Assembly (NCBI GenBank): GCA_963575745.1 | Contig: CAUYUJ010015010.1 | Location: 120,765 to 184,764 of the forward strand | Length of the DNA stretch: 64,000 nucleotides | Direction of reading: 5' to 3' | DNA from: Prorocentrum cordatum | Lineage: Eukaryota; Sar; Dinophyceae; Prorocentrales; Prorocentraceae | In this document: piece by piece, positions 62,760-64,000 of the stretch | Layout: each line of letters opens with the position of its first letter | Numbering within the stretch: the first letter of the stretch is position 1 | The notes under the pieces: generated by a model | What the model saw: only the letters and a program-made list of their open reading frames with translations | Told to the model about the DNA's origin: nothing | The model's database searches: none | Made by a program: the position numbers and the translations under genes

Positions 62760-63473
62760 GGGCCTGAGCCGCGCCCGCCCGATTCGCTTTGCTCTAATCC
62801 ATCACGCTGCTCAGGGCGACCTCCAGCCGCTGCATATCCGCCGAGTGCGAGTCGGACCTCAGGGCACCCCGAACCCGCGGCCGCCCCTCCTTCGGTGCGT
62901 CGTGCTTCGCCTTCACCCTGAAAACGACGGCGTTGACCTGGGCCGTCTTGAGGGGCGCCGGCCAGGTGACGGCCTCCTTCGGGGCGCCCGCCTCCGCAGG
63001 GATGAGCGCGGCCAGCTTCTTCGATGGCGAAGAGGAGCGCCCGCTGCGAGCACATGCTATGCGCCTCGATGGTCGGGGCCGCCTTGTTGGCGGCCTTCGC
63101 CTCGGACAGCGCCTGGGTGTGCTTCTCCTGGCGGGTCGCCTCCGCCGCGCGGTGGGCATCGCGCAGCCTCTCGGCCTCGGCCTTCAATTCCTTGCTCTTG
63201 ACCAAAATCGCGAGCGAGGAGCGATCCACGAGCAAATGGGCTTTGCGCTCGTGGGCCGCCAACGCGTTCTCCAGCGCTCGCGGGAGGTTCTGGAAGTTCC
63301 CTTGCTTGCTCTGCCCCATCGCCCTTGCCCTTGCCCCCCCCCCCCCCGCCGCGTCCTTGGAGCCCGCCGCGCCCAGAGCCTTCGGCGCCCGCTCGAGACC
63401 GTCGGCCATGGGCCCCGGAGGAAAGGTTGAAGGCCACGAGGCTGCAGGCCAAGAGCACGGCAAAGGGAGTCAT
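62760..63473 (-). CDS. Secreted or organelle-targeted coiled-coil protein, two frame changes
   Basis: ATG at 63473 gives MTPFAVLLACSLVAFNLSSG, a textbook signal peptide. One base later the frame continues as MADGLERAPKALGAAGSKDA, then NFQNLPRALENALAAHERKA, DRSSLAILVKSKELKAEAER and LRDAHRAAEATRQEKHTQAL (helical). A second change near 63030 leads to KKLAALIPAEAGAPKEAVTW, NAVVFRVKAKHDAPKEGRPR and an end DMQRLEVALSSVMD. The stretch contains C and G homopolymers where indels are likely. The signal peptide plus Ala-rich segment might be a bipartite plastid-targeting region; that is inference. Confidence 0.5.
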
Positions 63474-63892
63474 GAATGGGGCAACTCTGAGCCCGGCAGC
63501 TAGACGGCGATCTCTGCACTGGGTCTTGCGTGCACGCGCTGCTCGTTCGGGTGCAAAGCGTGTGTTGCAGTGAGGGCGCGCGCGCGTCCAAGTCGCTATC
63601 TCTGCTGCTGGTGCTGATTTCTGTCTCTTGCGTTCTACTTGCTTCACAAATTCTGAATACAGCATAGCCTTGCAATTCTATATGTGCGTTGCGAATGAGA
63701 AATGCTCCTCGCACCGCGGGCGCAGATTTTTTCCTGCCGTTTTAGCTGTTGATGTTGCTGTGGCCCGTCTCGCATCGCTGTCGGCCGTCCGCTTGCACGA
63801 ATTTCCGGGGGCTCGCTTCATGGCCGCGCCGCGAGGGGCCTGCTTATAGGCGATGCGCCGAGAGCCGAGCCTAGGGCCAACCACATACTCAC

Positions 63893-64000
63893 GTACTCCT
63901 GGAACCTTCTTCGAAATACGGCGGCGAACTCGACGAGGAGGAGGAAGGCGAACTGGCGGGTCATCATCGTGATGAGGTGGAGGGGCTCGACGATCATCGC
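63893..64000 (-). CDS. Partial exon at the window edge with a hydrophobic segment
   Basis: One minus-strand frame reads MIVEPLHLITMMTRQFAFLL, then LVEFAAVFRRRFQEY, ending at a consensus donor (GTAC|GTGAGTATG; exon base 63893). The gene continues outside the window. No family can be named from this length. Confidence 0.35.

Noticed and set aside
63474-63515. Spliced-leader-like CCGTCTAGC ... GGGCTCAGAG upstream of the signal-peptide gene
   Set aside because: Needs several insertions to align; not better than expected by chance.
1-64000. tRNA and rRNA genes
   Set aside because: I looked for T-loop and rRNA core motifs on both strands and found none.

Overview
The window is eukaryotic nuclear DNA and almost certainly from a dinoflagellate. 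The best evidence is a recurring degenerate copy of the 22-nt dinoflagellate spliced leader (DinoSL, whose 3' part is CCATTTTGGCTCAAG) on the coding strand just 5' of separate open reading frames. Copies sit at 1235, 4421, 9417, 11143, 18670 and 21219, with a weaker one at 47709. These relict leaders mark genes that re-entered the genome from trans-spliced mRNA. High GC, large low-complexity tracts, GT-AG introns, intronless gene copies and a 100-N scaffold gap (35338-35437) fit the same assignment. I cannot name the species; nothing looks bacterial or viral. Layout: 1-6.4 kb holds the tail of one plus-strand gene, an intron-bearing gag-like gene and a decayed transposase-like gene. 7.3-21.2 kb is mostly minus-strand: an intact transposase-like ORF (697 aa), a gag-like ORF (487 aa), a possible multi-exon helical protein, a Gly/Tyr-rich repeat protein and two further ORFs with relict leaders. 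This block is bracketed by GGAACC-type and TTATAAC-type repeats at about 6.9-7.2 and 21.4-22.1 kb. 22-45.5 kb is dominated by repeats: a 90-bp minisatellite (29.8-31.5 kb), long CA arrays (32.3-33.9 and 42.0-45.6 kb), palindromic arrays, a pair of 0.5-kb dispersed repeats and poorly resolved minus-strand exons. One zinc-finger-like gene fragment lies at 33.8-35.2 kb. The most interesting genes are two minus-strand paralogues 5 kb apart. The first (45739-47613) fuses three cytochrome b5 domains to a membrane cytochrome of the SdhC/FrdC b558 type. The second (52490-54253) fuses the C-terminal part of a soluble-type fumarate reductase flavoprotein to one cytochrome b5 domain and the same b558-type membrane domain. 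Together they suggest a one-chain route for electrons between a membrane quinone pool and fumarate/succinate through several b hemes. The second gene lacks its N-terminal FAD-binding part in this window. 54.9-64 kb carries further broken or multi-exon minus-strand genes, a triplicated repeat region and a decayed APE-type LINE retrotransposon (57974-61690). Several otherwise convincing genes are interrupted by one-base shifts, often at homopolymers, so some pseudogene-like breaks may be sequencing errors.
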